Of a DNA stretch of 64,000 nt, positions 34,262 through 42,879 are shown in pieces. Below the pieces are notes generated by a model. The model did not search any database, was not told where the DNA came from, and saw only the letters and a list, made by a program, of their open reading frames with translations. The stretch comes from Pontibacter sp. HSC-36F09 (GTDB lineage: Bacteria; Bacteroidota; Bacteroidia; Cytophagales; Hymenobacteraceae). Each line of letters starts with the position of its first letter. Positions within the stretch are counted from its first letter, which is position 1. The translations under genes and the position numbers were made by a program. The DNA lies in contig NZ_JALKAA010000002.1 in assembly GCF_024171605.1 (NCBI RefSeq), positions 496,001 through 560,000 of the forward strand. Direction: 5' to 3'.

Positions 34262-35308
34262 GTGATAAACTTTAGAAAACATCTTATTTATAATAATTCT
34301 CCAATCAGACCTGCATTGTCTCAATTGAATGAGCTCGCAGCGGACGCAATCCTTTTTGTTGTAGACGAAGAGGAAAAGCTGCTTGGGTCATTAACGGATG
34401 GGGATGTTAGAAGAGGCTTTTTAAGTGGCCTAACCCTAGAGGATGTAGTTGACAAGTTTTTACAGCCAAATCCAAAGTTTCTACAAAAAGGAGCTTATAC
34501 TGTTGAAGATGTAATTTATTACAGAGAGCATAATTTTAAAGTAATACCTGTTCTTTGTAGAGAAGGTAAGATAGTCAACGTTATAAACTTCCGCTTCCAT
34601 AAATCATATCTACCAGTAGATGCGGTCCTTATGGCAGGCGGTCGAGGGGAGCGTTTACGGCCTCATACGGATACAGTTCCAAAACCACTTTTGAAAGTAG
34701 GTGAAAAACCGATTGCAGAGCATAATTTGGATAGATTGGTTGCTTATGGTATAGATGACTATTGGATCTCAGTAAAATATCTTGGAGAGCAGATTGAGGA
34801 ATATTTTGGTGACGGAAACAATAAAAACATAAAAATTCAATATATCTGGGAAGACGAACCTTTGGGTACTATCGGCGCGGTATCAAAGATTGAAGACTTT
34901 GAACATGACTACGTTCTTATTACAAATTCAGATTTACTGACCAATCTAGATTATGAGAATTTCTTTCTATACTTTACTAATCAAAAAGCTGATTTAGCTG
35001 TGGTAACTATTCCTTACCAGGTGAATGTTCCCTACGCTGTGTTAGAGACTTTAGATGGTGATATTAAAAGCTTCAAAGAAAAGCCAACTTATACTTATTA
35101 TTCTAACGGAGGGATATATCTGGTAAAAAAAACAGTACTAGAATATTTACCTAAGGGTGCTTTTTATAATGCCACAGATTTGATGGAAAAACTTATTCAA
35201 GAAGGCAAAAAAGTGGTTTCCTATCCATTAGCTGGCTATTGGCTAGATATAGGAAAACCTGAGGACTTCGAGAAAGCCCAAAAAGATATTCATCAGATAA
35301 AGTTTTAA
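34262..35308 (+). CDS. ptmE: CBS-domain nucleotidyltransferase, GlcN-1-phosphate guanylyltransferase-like (PtmE)
   Basis: A 348-residue protein starting at GTG 34262. Residues about 5-115 are a pair of CBS motifs (LFVVDEEEKLLGSLTDGDVRRG; VIPVLCREGKIVNVINF). Residues 118-348 are a nucleotidyltransferase with VLMAGGRGERLRPHTDTVPK (from about 122), EDEPLGTIGAVS and ITNSDLLTNLDYE. This fusion and place in the cluster match PtmE of Campylobacter, which activates glucosamine 1-phosphate with GTP to give the GDP-linked legionaminic precursors. The nucleotide specificity is inferred from family and context. It follows legG by 4 bases. Confidence 0.87.
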   Translation: MINFRKHLIYNNSPIRPALSQLNELAADAILFVVDEEEKLLGSLTDGDVRRGFLSGLTLEDVVDKFLQPNPKFLQKGAYTVEDVIYYREHNFKVIPVLCREGKIVNVINFRFHKSYLPVDAVLMAGGRGERLRPHTDTVPKPLLKVGEKPIAEHNLDRLVAYGIDDYWISVKYLGEQIEEYFGDGNNKNIKIQYIWEDEPLGTIGAVSKIEDFEHDYVLITNSDLLTNLDYENFFLYFTNQKADLAVVTIPYQVNVPYAVLETLDGDIKSFKEKPTYTYYSNGGIYLVKKTVLEYLPKGAFYNATDLMEKLIQEGKKVVSYPLAGYWLDIGKPEDFEKAQKDIHQIKF

Positions 35309-35309
35309 A

Positions 35310-36026
35310 ATGAACATACTTATTACAATTTGTGCCAGAGGTGGATCAAAAGGTATACCTGGCAAAAATATAAAGGAACTCAATGGGTTACCACTTATAG
35401 CCTATACTATAAACGTCGCCAATGAATTTGCTAAAAGGTACAATGCTGATGTTTCCTTGAGCACTGACGATAGCCTGATTATGGCAAAAGCGGCAGAATA
35501 TGGATTAATGACCTCCTATATCAGACCTGAAATATTAGCCACAGACACAGCAGGTAAAATAGATGTCATTCAGGACCTTGTGAACTACGAAGAAAGTACT
35601 AGAGCTAAGGAGTATGACTTTATCGTGGATCTTGATGTAACTTCCCCAATGAGGACACTCCAAGATTTAGAAGAAGCTTTAAAAAGGATTCAAAGTCACC
35701 CTGAGGCTCTAAATATATTTTCAGTTAATCCTGCAAATCGGAACCCATATTTCAACATGGTAGAAGAATATGGTGATGGTTTTGTAAGGGTTGTTAAAAA
35801 AGCTGGAGACATAAAATCAAGACAAGCTGCACCACCTGTGTACGACATGAATGCCTCCTTTTACATATTCCGGAAGAGTTTTTTTGAACAGGGTTACAGA
35901 ACTAGTACCACAGAGCGCTCCCTCGCCTATGTAATGAAGCATATTTGTTTTGATCTGGACCATCCTATTGATTTTACAATCATGGAGATAATGATGAGGG
36001 AAAGATTGCTGGATTTTGAACTATGA
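35310..36026 (+). CDS. legF: CMP-legionaminate/acylneuraminate cytidylyltransferase
   Basis: A 238-residue enzyme with ICARGGSKGIPGKNIKELNG (7-26), the CMP-sialate synthetase signature, followed by LIAYTINVA, DVSLSTDD, FIVDLDVTSPMRTLQDLEEA and NASFYIFRKSFF. It activates the nine-carbon acid with CTP. It is also called PtmB. The last four bases overlap the next start (ATGA), so translation is probably coupled. Confidence 0.92.
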   Translation: MNILITICARGGSKGIPGKNIKELNGLPLIAYTINVANEFAKRYNADVSLSTDDSLIMAKAAEYGLMTSYIRPEILATDTAGKIDVIQDLVNYEESTRAKEYDFIVDLDVTSPMRTLQDLEEALKRIQSHPEALNIFSVNPANRNPYFNMVEEYGDGFVRVVKKAGDIKSRQAAPPVYDMNASFYIFRKSFFEQGYRTSTTERSLAYVMKHICFDLDHPIDFTIMEIMMRERLLDFEL

Positions 36027-36940
36027 AAGTATTAATTATAGGTCTGGGATCGATTGCTCAGAAGCACGTAAATGCATTGCGCCAAATAAAGCCAGATGTA
36101 GAACTGATTGCACTACGCACAGGAGAAGAAAAGCCGAGTCAGCAAGGTATATCTAATATATATCATCTAAATGAAGTGAGTCGTGATGTTGCATTTGCTA
36201 TCATTTCAAACCCAACAAGTAAACATTTAGAAACAATAAGAGAACTTACAAGTCTCAGAATTCCTTTGTTTATTGAAAAGCCTCCACTAGCAACTTTAGA
36301 TGGAGCTATTGAAATTGTTCAGTATTTGGAGAGAGAAGAGATCACGACGTATACTGCCTTCAATTTTAGGTTCCATCCTGTCGTACAATGGATTAAGGAA
36401 AATATTAAGAACAAAAGGGTACTTGAAGTACAGGCATATTGTGGTTCATATCTACCAGAATGGAGAGCTAATGTAGATTATCGGAACGTTTACAGCTCTA
36501 AGAAAGAACTCGGTGGAGGAGTACATTTAGATTTAATTCATGAGTTGGATTACGTTACATGGCTTTTCGGTAAGCCCAATGCTGTACATGGTTATACATC
36601 TAAGGTATCTGACCTCGAGATTGATTCGCCAGACGTTGCACACTATTGGCTTCAATATGAATCAATGAATGCAAGTATAGTTTTAAATTATTATAGGAGG
36701 GACTCTAAAAGAAGCCTAGAAGTAGTGTTTGATAATGGTATCTGGTTTGTTGATCTAATTAATTTTAAGGTAATAGATTCCTTTGGTAAAGTTTTGTTCG
36801 AAGCAGTTCCTGATGTGCTTGCGACATATGTTTCCCAAATGTCCTACTTTATTTCCTGTTTAGAAGAAGGGAATAAGCCTATGAATGATTTGTCCGAATC
36901 TATTGAGACATTAAAGTTGTGTTTAGCTGTAGAGAATTAG
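36023..36940 (+). CDS. Gfo/Idh/MocA family oxidoreductase in the legionaminic block
   Basis: A 305-residue protein with N-terminal dinucleotide-binding VLIIGLGSIAQKHVNALRQ (3-21) and the EKP motif in LFIEKPPLAT near residue 90. The C-terminal half is the substrate-binding beta domain (FNFRFHPVVQWIKENI; GGGVHLDLIHELDYVTWLFG). The family oxidises or reduces sugars with NAD(P). The gene overlaps legF by 4 bases and precedes the PtmA-like reductase, so it should act on a precursor or derivative of the acid. In Campylobacter a gene named ptmF lies in a comparable place; I cannot show that this is its equivalent. Confidence 0.8.
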   Translation: MKVLIIGLGSIAQKHVNALRQIKPDVELIALRTGEEKPSQQGISNIYHLNEVSRDVAFAIISNPTSKHLETIRELTSLRIPLFIEKPPLATLDGAIEIVQYLEREEITTYTAFNFRFHPVVQWIKENIKNKRVLEVQAYCGSYLPEWRANVDYRNVYSSKKELGGGVHLDLIHELDYVTWLFGKPNAVHGYTSKVSDLEIDSPDVAHYWLQYESMNASIVLNYYRRDSKRSLEVVFDNGIWFVDLINFKVIDSFGKVLFEAVPDVLATYVSQMSYFISCLEEGNKPMNDLSESIETLKLCLAVEN

Positions 36941-36943
36941 CAA

Positions 36944-37681
36944 ATGTTGTTAAAAGATAAAGTAATACTTGTTACCGGTGGTAGTGGTCTATTAGGTAAG
37001 GCGTTTATAAATAACCTTAAGGAAAAAGGAGCTATTGCCTTAAATTTGGATGTTAATGTAAAAACTGATTTTTCTCAAGACGAAGTATTTTGCAATATCA
37101 CGAATGATGCAAGCATTTATAAAGCTATAGACTCTATACTGGATAAATATCACAAAATTGATGGTTTAGTAAATAACGCCTATCCTCGTACAAAAGATTG
37201 GGGTGCTCCCTTTGAGCAAATAACGACAGCGTCTTGGAGGGAGAATGTTGACTTGCAGCTGAATAGTTACTTCGTGATTACTCAGGCAGTTCTAAAAGAG
37301 ATGAGACAAAATAAGGCGGGAAGCATTGTAAATATAGCTTCTATTTATGGTGTCGTTGGAAATGATTTTACTATATATGAAGATACTGCCATCAATCCTC
37401 CCGCAGCTTATTCTGCAATAAAAGGTGGTCTGGTAAATTTTACCAGATACCTTGCTTCTTTGTATGGCAAGCATAATGTAAGAGTGAATTGTGTGTCTCC
37501 AGGAGGTATCTTTGATCGTCAACCTGAAACTTTTGTAAGCGCTTATGAAAAGAAAGTACCTATGAAAAGAATGGGGAATCCAGATGATATTGCACCTGCA
37601 GTGTCTTTTCTTTTATCTGAAGAGGCTAAATATATAACAGGGCAGAATCTTGTGGTAGATGGTGGGTGGACTGCTATTTAA
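36944..37681 (+). CDS. ptmA: Short-chain dehydrogenase (PtmA-like)
   Basis: A 245-residue classical SDR with VTGGSGLLGKAFINNL (9-24), the NNAY motif in GLVNNAYPRTKDWG, catalytic YSAIK (Y156, K160) and RVNCVSPGGIFDRQPE, plus the C-terminal AKYITGQNLVVDGGWT. PtmA proteins accompany legionaminic genes in Campylobacter and others; their exact reaction is not settled in my knowledge. It starts 4 bases after the Gfo/Idh gene and closes the block before the flippase. Confidence 0.85.
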   Translation: MLLKDKVILVTGGSGLLGKAFINNLKEKGAIALNLDVNVKTDFSQDEVFCNITNDASIYKAIDSILDKYHKIDGLVNNAYPRTKDWGAPFEQITTASWRENVDLQLNSYFVITQAVLKEMRQNKAGSIVNIASIYGVVGNDFTIYEDTAINPPAAYSAIKGGLVNFTRYLASLYGKHNVRVNCVSPGGIFDRQPETFVSAYEKKVPMKRMGNPDDIAPAVSFLLSEEAKYITGQNLVVDGGWTAI

Positions 37682-37714
37682 CTAGCTGTTTTAATTGATT
37701 CCAGTATATAAATA

Positions 37715-39139
37715 ATGTCTCTTAAAAAAACTACTCTTACAAATCTAAAATGGTCTTTTGTAGAGTCTGTTAGTTTAAAATTAATAGGTTTTATATTAAC
37801 TATAATACTTGCAAGGCTACTTAAACCTTCAGATTTTGGTATTTTGGCAGTAGTTAATGTTTTTTACCTAATAACAGTCCCGTTCATAGATGGAGGGCTT
37901 AAAGAAGCTTTAATACAGAAAAAAGATGCTGAGGAAAAGGATTACTCTTCTGTTTTTTGGGTAAATTTAATAATTGCAGCATGTTTTTACATTGTGCTTT
38001 TTATTGCAGCACCTTTTATAGAAGATTTTTACAACATCGCTGATTTAAGCTTTTATATTCGCTTTCAATCTTTATGCTTATTGATTGATTCGTTGACAAT
38101 TGTACAAGTCATTAAAAGTACAAAGGAACTCAATTTAAAGAACATCACACAATCACGAATACCTGCTTCACTTTTAAGTTTTTCAGTGGGTGTTTCTATG
38201 GCATACATGGGGTTTGGAGTAGTCGCATTAATTACGCAGCAACTGGTAAATTCAATTTGTTATGTAGTATTACTATGGATGAAGATTAAATATAGGCCAA
38301 GCCCAGTAATTAGTCGGTCGTCAATAAGATCGCTCTATAGTTTTGGTATAAAAGTATTTGCTGCTGGTTATTTAAACAGAATTTATGTCCAATCGATGAG
38401 CTTAATCTATGCAAAGTTTTTTTCTCCTGCTCTTCTAGGATTATATAACAAAGCAAATAACCTACAGCAGTTACCAGCATCCTTGATCCTAACTTCAGTT
38501 GCCAATGGAGTGTATCCTACAATGGTAAAAATTCAGGATAATAATTCGAAACTAAAAGAACTGTATAAAAAGAATATTCAAGTTTCATTCGGGTTAATTT
38601 GTTGTCTTAGTGTACTTTTCTTTTATCAAGCGGATAATGTAATTTCAATACTTTTAGGAGAAGCTTGGATGGGAATGGTGCCTTATACAAAAATAGTAGC
38701 AGTAGGAGGTTTGTTTCTTCCTATGAGTTCGTTAAACCGAAATATCCTTAAAGTAAAAGGACAGGCTGGTTTATTCTTGAAATTAGAGTTGTGGAGAAAG
38801 GTTTTGATTATAGTTGCCATTATAATTTTTATACGATTCTCCTTTATAACTACTTTAATCTCTGTGACTACAGTCAGTTTTCTAATGACTTTGGTTGACA
38901 TGCATTTTGCTGGCAAGAACATTAATTATTATCTAAAAGAGCAGATCACTGATATTTTGCCATTTTTCTTTATCATTAGTTTTGTGGGGTTGTCTATTGA
39001 CTATGTACTAAGCTATACTCAAATGAGCTCAATCGTTGAATTAACCATATTTTCACTCAGTTTCTCTGCTTTAACAGGCTTAATTATCTTTTTGACGCAA
39101 AGGAGGCTTGTTGGTGAAATAATGCTATTATTAAAATAA
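37715..39139 (+). CDS. wzx: Lipid-linked oligosaccharide flippase (Wzx-like)
   Basis: A 474-residue polytopic membrane protein with 12-14 predicted helices. Its start, KKTTLTNLKWSFVESVSLKL followed by ARLLKPSDFGILAVVNVFYLI, is that of the Polysacc_synt/MATE-like export family (WzxC branch). It should move the undecaprenyl-linked repeat unit across the inner membrane for polymerisation. It lies between precursor genes and glycosyltransferases, the usual place. Base composition is very AT-rich (a sample line is 27 percent GC). Confidence 0.9.
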   Translation: MSLKKTTLTNLKWSFVESVSLKLIGFILTIILARLLKPSDFGILAVVNVFYLITVPFIDGGLKEALIQKKDAEEKDYSSVFWVNLIIAACFYIVLFIAAPFIEDFYNIADLSFYIRFQSLCLLIDSLTIVQVIKSTKELNLKNITQSRIPASLLSFSVGVSMAYMGFGVVALITQQLVNSICYVVLLWMKIKYRPSPVISRSSIRSLYSFGIKVFAAGYLNRIYVQSMSLIYAKFFSPALLGLYNKANNLQQLPASLILTSVANGVYPTMVKIQDNNSKLKELYKKNIQVSFGLICCLSVLFFYQADNVISILLGEAWMGMVPYTKIVAVGGLFLPMSSLNRNILKVKGQAGLFLKLELWRKVLIIVAIIIFIRFSFITTLISVTTVSFLMTLVDMHFAGKNINYYLKEQITDILPFFFIISFVGLSIDYVLSYTQMSSIVELTIFSLSFSALTGLIIFLTQRRLVGEIMLLLK

Positions 39140-39142
39140 AAT

Positions 39143-40501
39143 ATGAATATTTTACTTCCAATAGAAACTATAAATAGGGAAATAGACTTCAAAATTGTGT
39201 TGGCCTCTATTCTAGCCAGTAATGACCATAACATATTTATCGGCCAACATGATTTCCTGATGTCCCTTTTACCAAAAATGAAAGGTGGAGTTTATATAGG
39301 TAAAAACCTGTTTTCCAGACGCTCGGATTTAGAGAAAGGTAAAAAATATTCTGAACTTAAAAAAAAGGGTTTTGATATTATCTACCTACATGAAGAGGGT
39401 GCCGTTTACGCAGGAGACGAACAAAATTGGGAGCAAGTTTTGAAGCAACAATATGATTTACGTTTTTTTGATGAACAGGACAGAATATGTGTATGGGGCG
39501 ATCTTCAAAAAAGAATCGACATACAAAGAAGTAACGGCCTAAATATATTTGTAACTGGGCACCCTAGATTTGATCTCTACAAAAAAGAATGGAATAGCTA
39601 TTTTAGTAATGATGTTGAAAAAATAAAGACAGAGTACAACAGCTACATATTAGTAAATGGCAATTATGGAGTCGCAAACCATGGACTTGGTGTAAGTTAT
39701 GTTTTTTCTGATGCTTTTAGTTATAAAGTAGATGATATTGATGCTAGACTAAAAAGGGTAGGTTTTTTTAGTTACTCAACAAAGCAGCTAGTTTCAATTA
39801 TAGAGTTGACGCATCAATTAGCGGTAAGATATCCAAATAAAAAAATAATATATCGCCCTCATCCATCAGAAAGCTATAAATACTATGAAGCAGTTTTCGG
39901 TGGAATTTCTAATATAATTGTAAACCATGTTGGTCCTGTAGGGCCTTGGATATTAGGTGCAGAAGCCGTAATACACGATGGTTGTACTACGGCAATTGAA
40001 GCGAGCTTAGCTAATATTCCTGTTATTAATTATAAACCACATACTAGTAATGAACATGATATATGGCTTCCTAATCAATTAGGTAAGCAGGCGACTTCTT
40101 TTAACGAAGTATGTAATTTACTCGATAATGTTTTACAATTCGATTTTAGCTTCTCTAAAATTGAATCTGTTGAAAAGGTTTATGACTTATTCTACAATTT
40201 TGAGGGGGATAGTTTTGAAAGGTTCATAAATATTGTCGAAAGTAAAATTAATGAAAAAAAGGATAAGTCAGAAAGTCCATCTTCTTCGTTTATTAATAAG
40301 AATTATTTAATCCAAAAGGCTAAAACATCCTTAGCTAGTGTTATTAGTAAAGAATCTGGGAGAAAAATTAATTACCATAGAAATAAATTTTATGGTTTTG
40401 ATAAGGAGGTAGTATCCTCAAAATTTAAGCAGGCAGGAAAAGTTTTAGGGAAACAAATTGATTATAAATTACATAATCCATTTTTAATTGAAATTAGATG
40501 A
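39143..40501 (+). CDS. Surface carbohydrate biosynthesis protein, putative GT-B glycosyltransferase
   Basis: A 452-residue protein starting 3 bases after wzx. No signal or membrane segment is seen. Residues about 235-345 resemble the donor-binding half of GT-B or CDP-glycerol-type transferases: KIIYRPHPSESYKYYEAVFG, GPWILGAEAVIHDGCTTAIEA and VINYKPHTSNEHDIWLPNQL. The N-terminal part (NILLPIETINREIDFKIVLA) fits proteins annotated as surface carbohydrate biosynthesis proteins, often found with nonulosonic acid genes. It is a good candidate for the transferase that uses CMP-legionaminate, but that is an inference from context only. The last four bases overlap the next gene. Confidence 0.65.
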   Translation: MNILLPIETINREIDFKIVLASILASNDHNIFIGQHDFLMSLLPKMKGGVYIGKNLFSRRSDLEKGKKYSELKKKGFDIIYLHEEGAVYAGDEQNWEQVLKQQYDLRFFDEQDRICVWGDLQKRIDIQRSNGLNIFVTGHPRFDLYKKEWNSYFSNDVEKIKTEYNSYILVNGNYGVANHGLGVSYVFSDAFSYKVDDIDARLKRVGFFSYSTKQLVSIIELTHQLAVRYPNKKIIYRPHPSESYKYYEAVFGGISNIIVNHVGPVGPWILGAEAVIHDGCTTAIEASLANIPVINYKPHTSNEHDIWLPNQLGKQATSFNEVCNLLDNVLQFDFSFSKIESVEKVYDLFYNFEGDSFERFINIVESKINEKKDKSESPSSSFINKNYLIQKAKTSLASVISKESGRKINYHRNKFYGFDKEVVSSKFKQAGKVLGKQIDYKLHNPFLIEIR

Positions 40502-41424
40502 TTGGAAAACCGTTAGTATCAATTATAATTCCAACATATAAAAGGAGTCAATTTATAACACATTCAATAGATAGCGTTTTAAATCAAACTTATAGTAATA
40601 TTGAAATTCTAATAATAGATGATAACGGTATAGGGACGAAATCTCAAATAGCAACTAAGTCAGTACTAGAAAAATATTTAAGTAGGGGAAACTTTAAATA
40701 TGTAGAGCATATAAAAAATAGTGGTGTCTGTGCAGCAAGGAACACGGGTCTCTGTCATATTAAAGGTGATTATGTAGCTTTTTTAGATGATGATGATATT
40801 TGGGATGCCACGAAACTAGAGAAACAAATTGCAAAATTTGCAGAGTTACCCCTTGAAATAGGTATGCTCTATACAGGAGTTTTAGTTTTAGATGAAGTTG
40901 AGAATAAATCATATAAATTGCATTCAAGGCTTTCTGGGAAAATTCTCGACGATTTGCTTTTTATGAATCAAATAGGGACTTTGAGTTCAGTATTAGTCAG
41001 AAGGGAAGTAATAAAATCGGGGATAAGGTTTGATAATTCTTTAAAAGCTAGGAATGATTTGGATTTTTATATAGAAATATCTAAGCGCTTCCAAGTAGAT
41101 TTTGTAGACGAATTCTTGGTTACAAAACACGATCATGTTGAAGAGACTATTTCTCGTAATATGACAAAAAAGCTTGAAGCCTGGACCCTATTTTATGAGA
41201 AGCATCGGAGTTTATACGAGCAGAATATTGAGGCAGATATTCAGTATAAAATAGGCTTTGGGCATCTTAACATGCTTTGCGGTAAATACAGGAAGGGTTT
41301 AAAATACTTTACTGCAGCTTTCCTACAAGCACCACTTAAATTAAGGAATTTAAAATATCTTATTTCATCCCTTCTCGGGGTAAACATTTATAATGCCCTT
41401 GCCAAGCTAAGTAGGCTATTATAA
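40498..41424 (+). CDS. Family 2 glycosyltransferase
   Basis: A 308-residue GT-A enzyme with VSIIIPTYKRSQFITHSIDS (6-25), ILIIDDNGIGT, NSGVCAARNTGLCHIKGDYV and the metal-binding FLDDDDIWD. A family 2 fold adds a sugar from a nucleotide donor, usually with inversion, at the cytoplasmic face of the membrane. Donor and acceptor cannot be read from sequence. It overlaps the preceding gene by 4 bases (ATGA). A 189-base AT-rich gap without a gene follows. Confidence 0.9.
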   Translation: MIGKPLVSIIIPTYKRSQFITHSIDSVLNQTYSNIEILIIDDNGIGTKSQIATKSVLEKYLSRGNFKYVEHIKNSGVCAARNTGLCHIKGDYVAFLDDDDIWDATKLEKQIAKFAELPLEIGMLYTGVLVLDEVENKSYKLHSRLSGKILDDLLFMNQIGTLSSVLVRREVIKSGIRFDNSLKARNDLDFYIEISKRFQVDFVDEFLVTKHDHVEETISRNMTKKLEAWTLFYEKHRSLYEQNIEADIQYKIGFGHLNMLCGKYRKGLKYFTAAFLQAPLKLRNLKYLISSLLGVNIYNALAKLSRLL

Positions 41425-41613
41425 TATAAATAGCTGAAGTTTGATCATTTTGGTTTATACTTTGGATAGTCCTAGTAGTAATAGGATTGGTTTAGCAAAT
41501 AATGTTGAACTAGAGCAATATGGCTTGTAAATTAGCCTAGGTTATTAGTTAAGTAAGTTGAATATAATTTCAGTTTTTTAAGGAATTGAGATTTAAACAG
41601 TAAAATAGATACA

Positions 41614-42765
41614 ATGAATATTGTTTATGTGGGTATTCCTAAAGCTGGAGGAGGTTATAGCCATTTTTGTCAACTAAAGAATAAGCTAACTCAATATAAT
41701 TTTACACTTTTAAGTTTAGGCGAAAATAAAGTATCCTTTGATTATGAGGAAGAGGCATTTGTAAATATAGGACAAGGATTAAATTTAACGCATCACCAAA
41801 AAGAGTTAGCACATCTATTTATAGATTATCTTATTAAGAATAAAGTCAATATACTTATTCCCAATAATTCACCACTTGTTGTTTCGTGTCTGCCTTTTCT
41901 GCCATCAAATATCAATGTAGTTTACATAGTTAATAGTGATACACCACGAGTTTATCAGTATGTAGCTACGCATTCTGATTATATATCAAGAATTGTATGT
42001 ATATCTCCTGTTCAAGTGAAAAAGCTTGGGAATAGGTATCCGAGGCTTAGCAGCAAGCTAATCTTGATTCCTCACGGATTAGATGTGCAAGATATAAATC
42101 CTATTTCTATAAGGGAAAAGAAGACACTACAAATTGGCTTTTTGGGTAGGCTGCATGATGGCCATAAAAAGGTTTTAATTATACCTAAGATATTGAAGAG
42201 ATTTGGTGGTAGTTACAATTTGCACATAGTGGGTGATGGGCCTGATAAAACTGATTTGCTTAGATTATTAGATAAACATAATATTTCGTATACATACCAT
42301 GGATTTATTAAAAATAAAGATTTAGCACCTATAATCAGTTTATGGGATATTATGCTATTCCCATCAGTTGTGGAAGGCTTTGGTCTTACGTTGATTGAGA
42401 CAATGCAATATGGTGTGGTCCCTATTGCAAATAGATTAGAAGGAATTACTGATTACATTATTGAGAATGGCGAAAGCGGATATTTGGTTAGTAATAACGA
42501 TGTTTCATCTTATTTAGATAAACTAAACAAACTAAATAACGATTCTGATTTAATGCTTAAAATGAAGCGGAAAGCTAAGTCAAGAGTCATAGAAAGGTTT
42601 GATATTAGTAAGGTTTGTAGTGATTATGAAATGGTATTTCGTGAAGCTATGTTATATCATAGACCGCCAACTGATAAAATTGCTGATTGGCAGCCATACA
42701 AGGAGTATAAGCCAAATATTATACAGAGAGTTATCAACAGTATGAAATTGTATTTCGGAAATTAA
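41614..42765 (+). CDS. Family 4 glycosyltransferase
   Basis: A 383-residue GT-B enzyme. The C-terminal donor domain has IGFLGRLHDGHKKVLIIPKI, LHIVGDGPDKTDLLRLL, and the EX7E motif region FPSVVEGFGLTLIETMQYGVVPIA. A retaining glycosyltransferase acting on the lipid-linked repeat unit is expected. Donor sugar unknown. It stands 190 bases after the previous gene and 114 before the next, both AT-rich gaps without features I can name. Confidence 0.9.
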   Translation: MNIVYVGIPKAGGGYSHFCQLKNKLTQYNFTLLSLGENKVSFDYEEEAFVNIGQGLNLTHHQKELAHLFIDYLIKNKVNILIPNNSPLVVSCLPFLPSNINVVYIVNSDTPRVYQYVATHSDYISRIVCISPVQVKKLGNRYPRLSSKLILIPHGLDVQDINPISIREKKTLQIGFLGRLHDGHKKVLIIPKILKRFGGSYNLHIVGDGPDKTDLLRLLDKHNISYTYHGFIKNKDLAPIISLWDIMLFPSVVEGFGLTLIETMQYGVVPIANRLEGITDYIIENGESGYLVSNNDVSSYLDKLNKLNNDSDLMLKMKRKAKSRVIERFDISKVCSDYEMVFREAMLYHRPPTDKIADWQPYKEYKPNIIQRVINSMKLYFGN

Positions 42766-42879
42766 AGCAGTTTATAATCATTCATGTTATTTACCTTTAT
42801 AGCTTATTGTTCTAAAATGTATTCGTGTATCGAAAACTAATTATTTTTACTTGTCTGGTTAATATTCAATTTAATAAAC

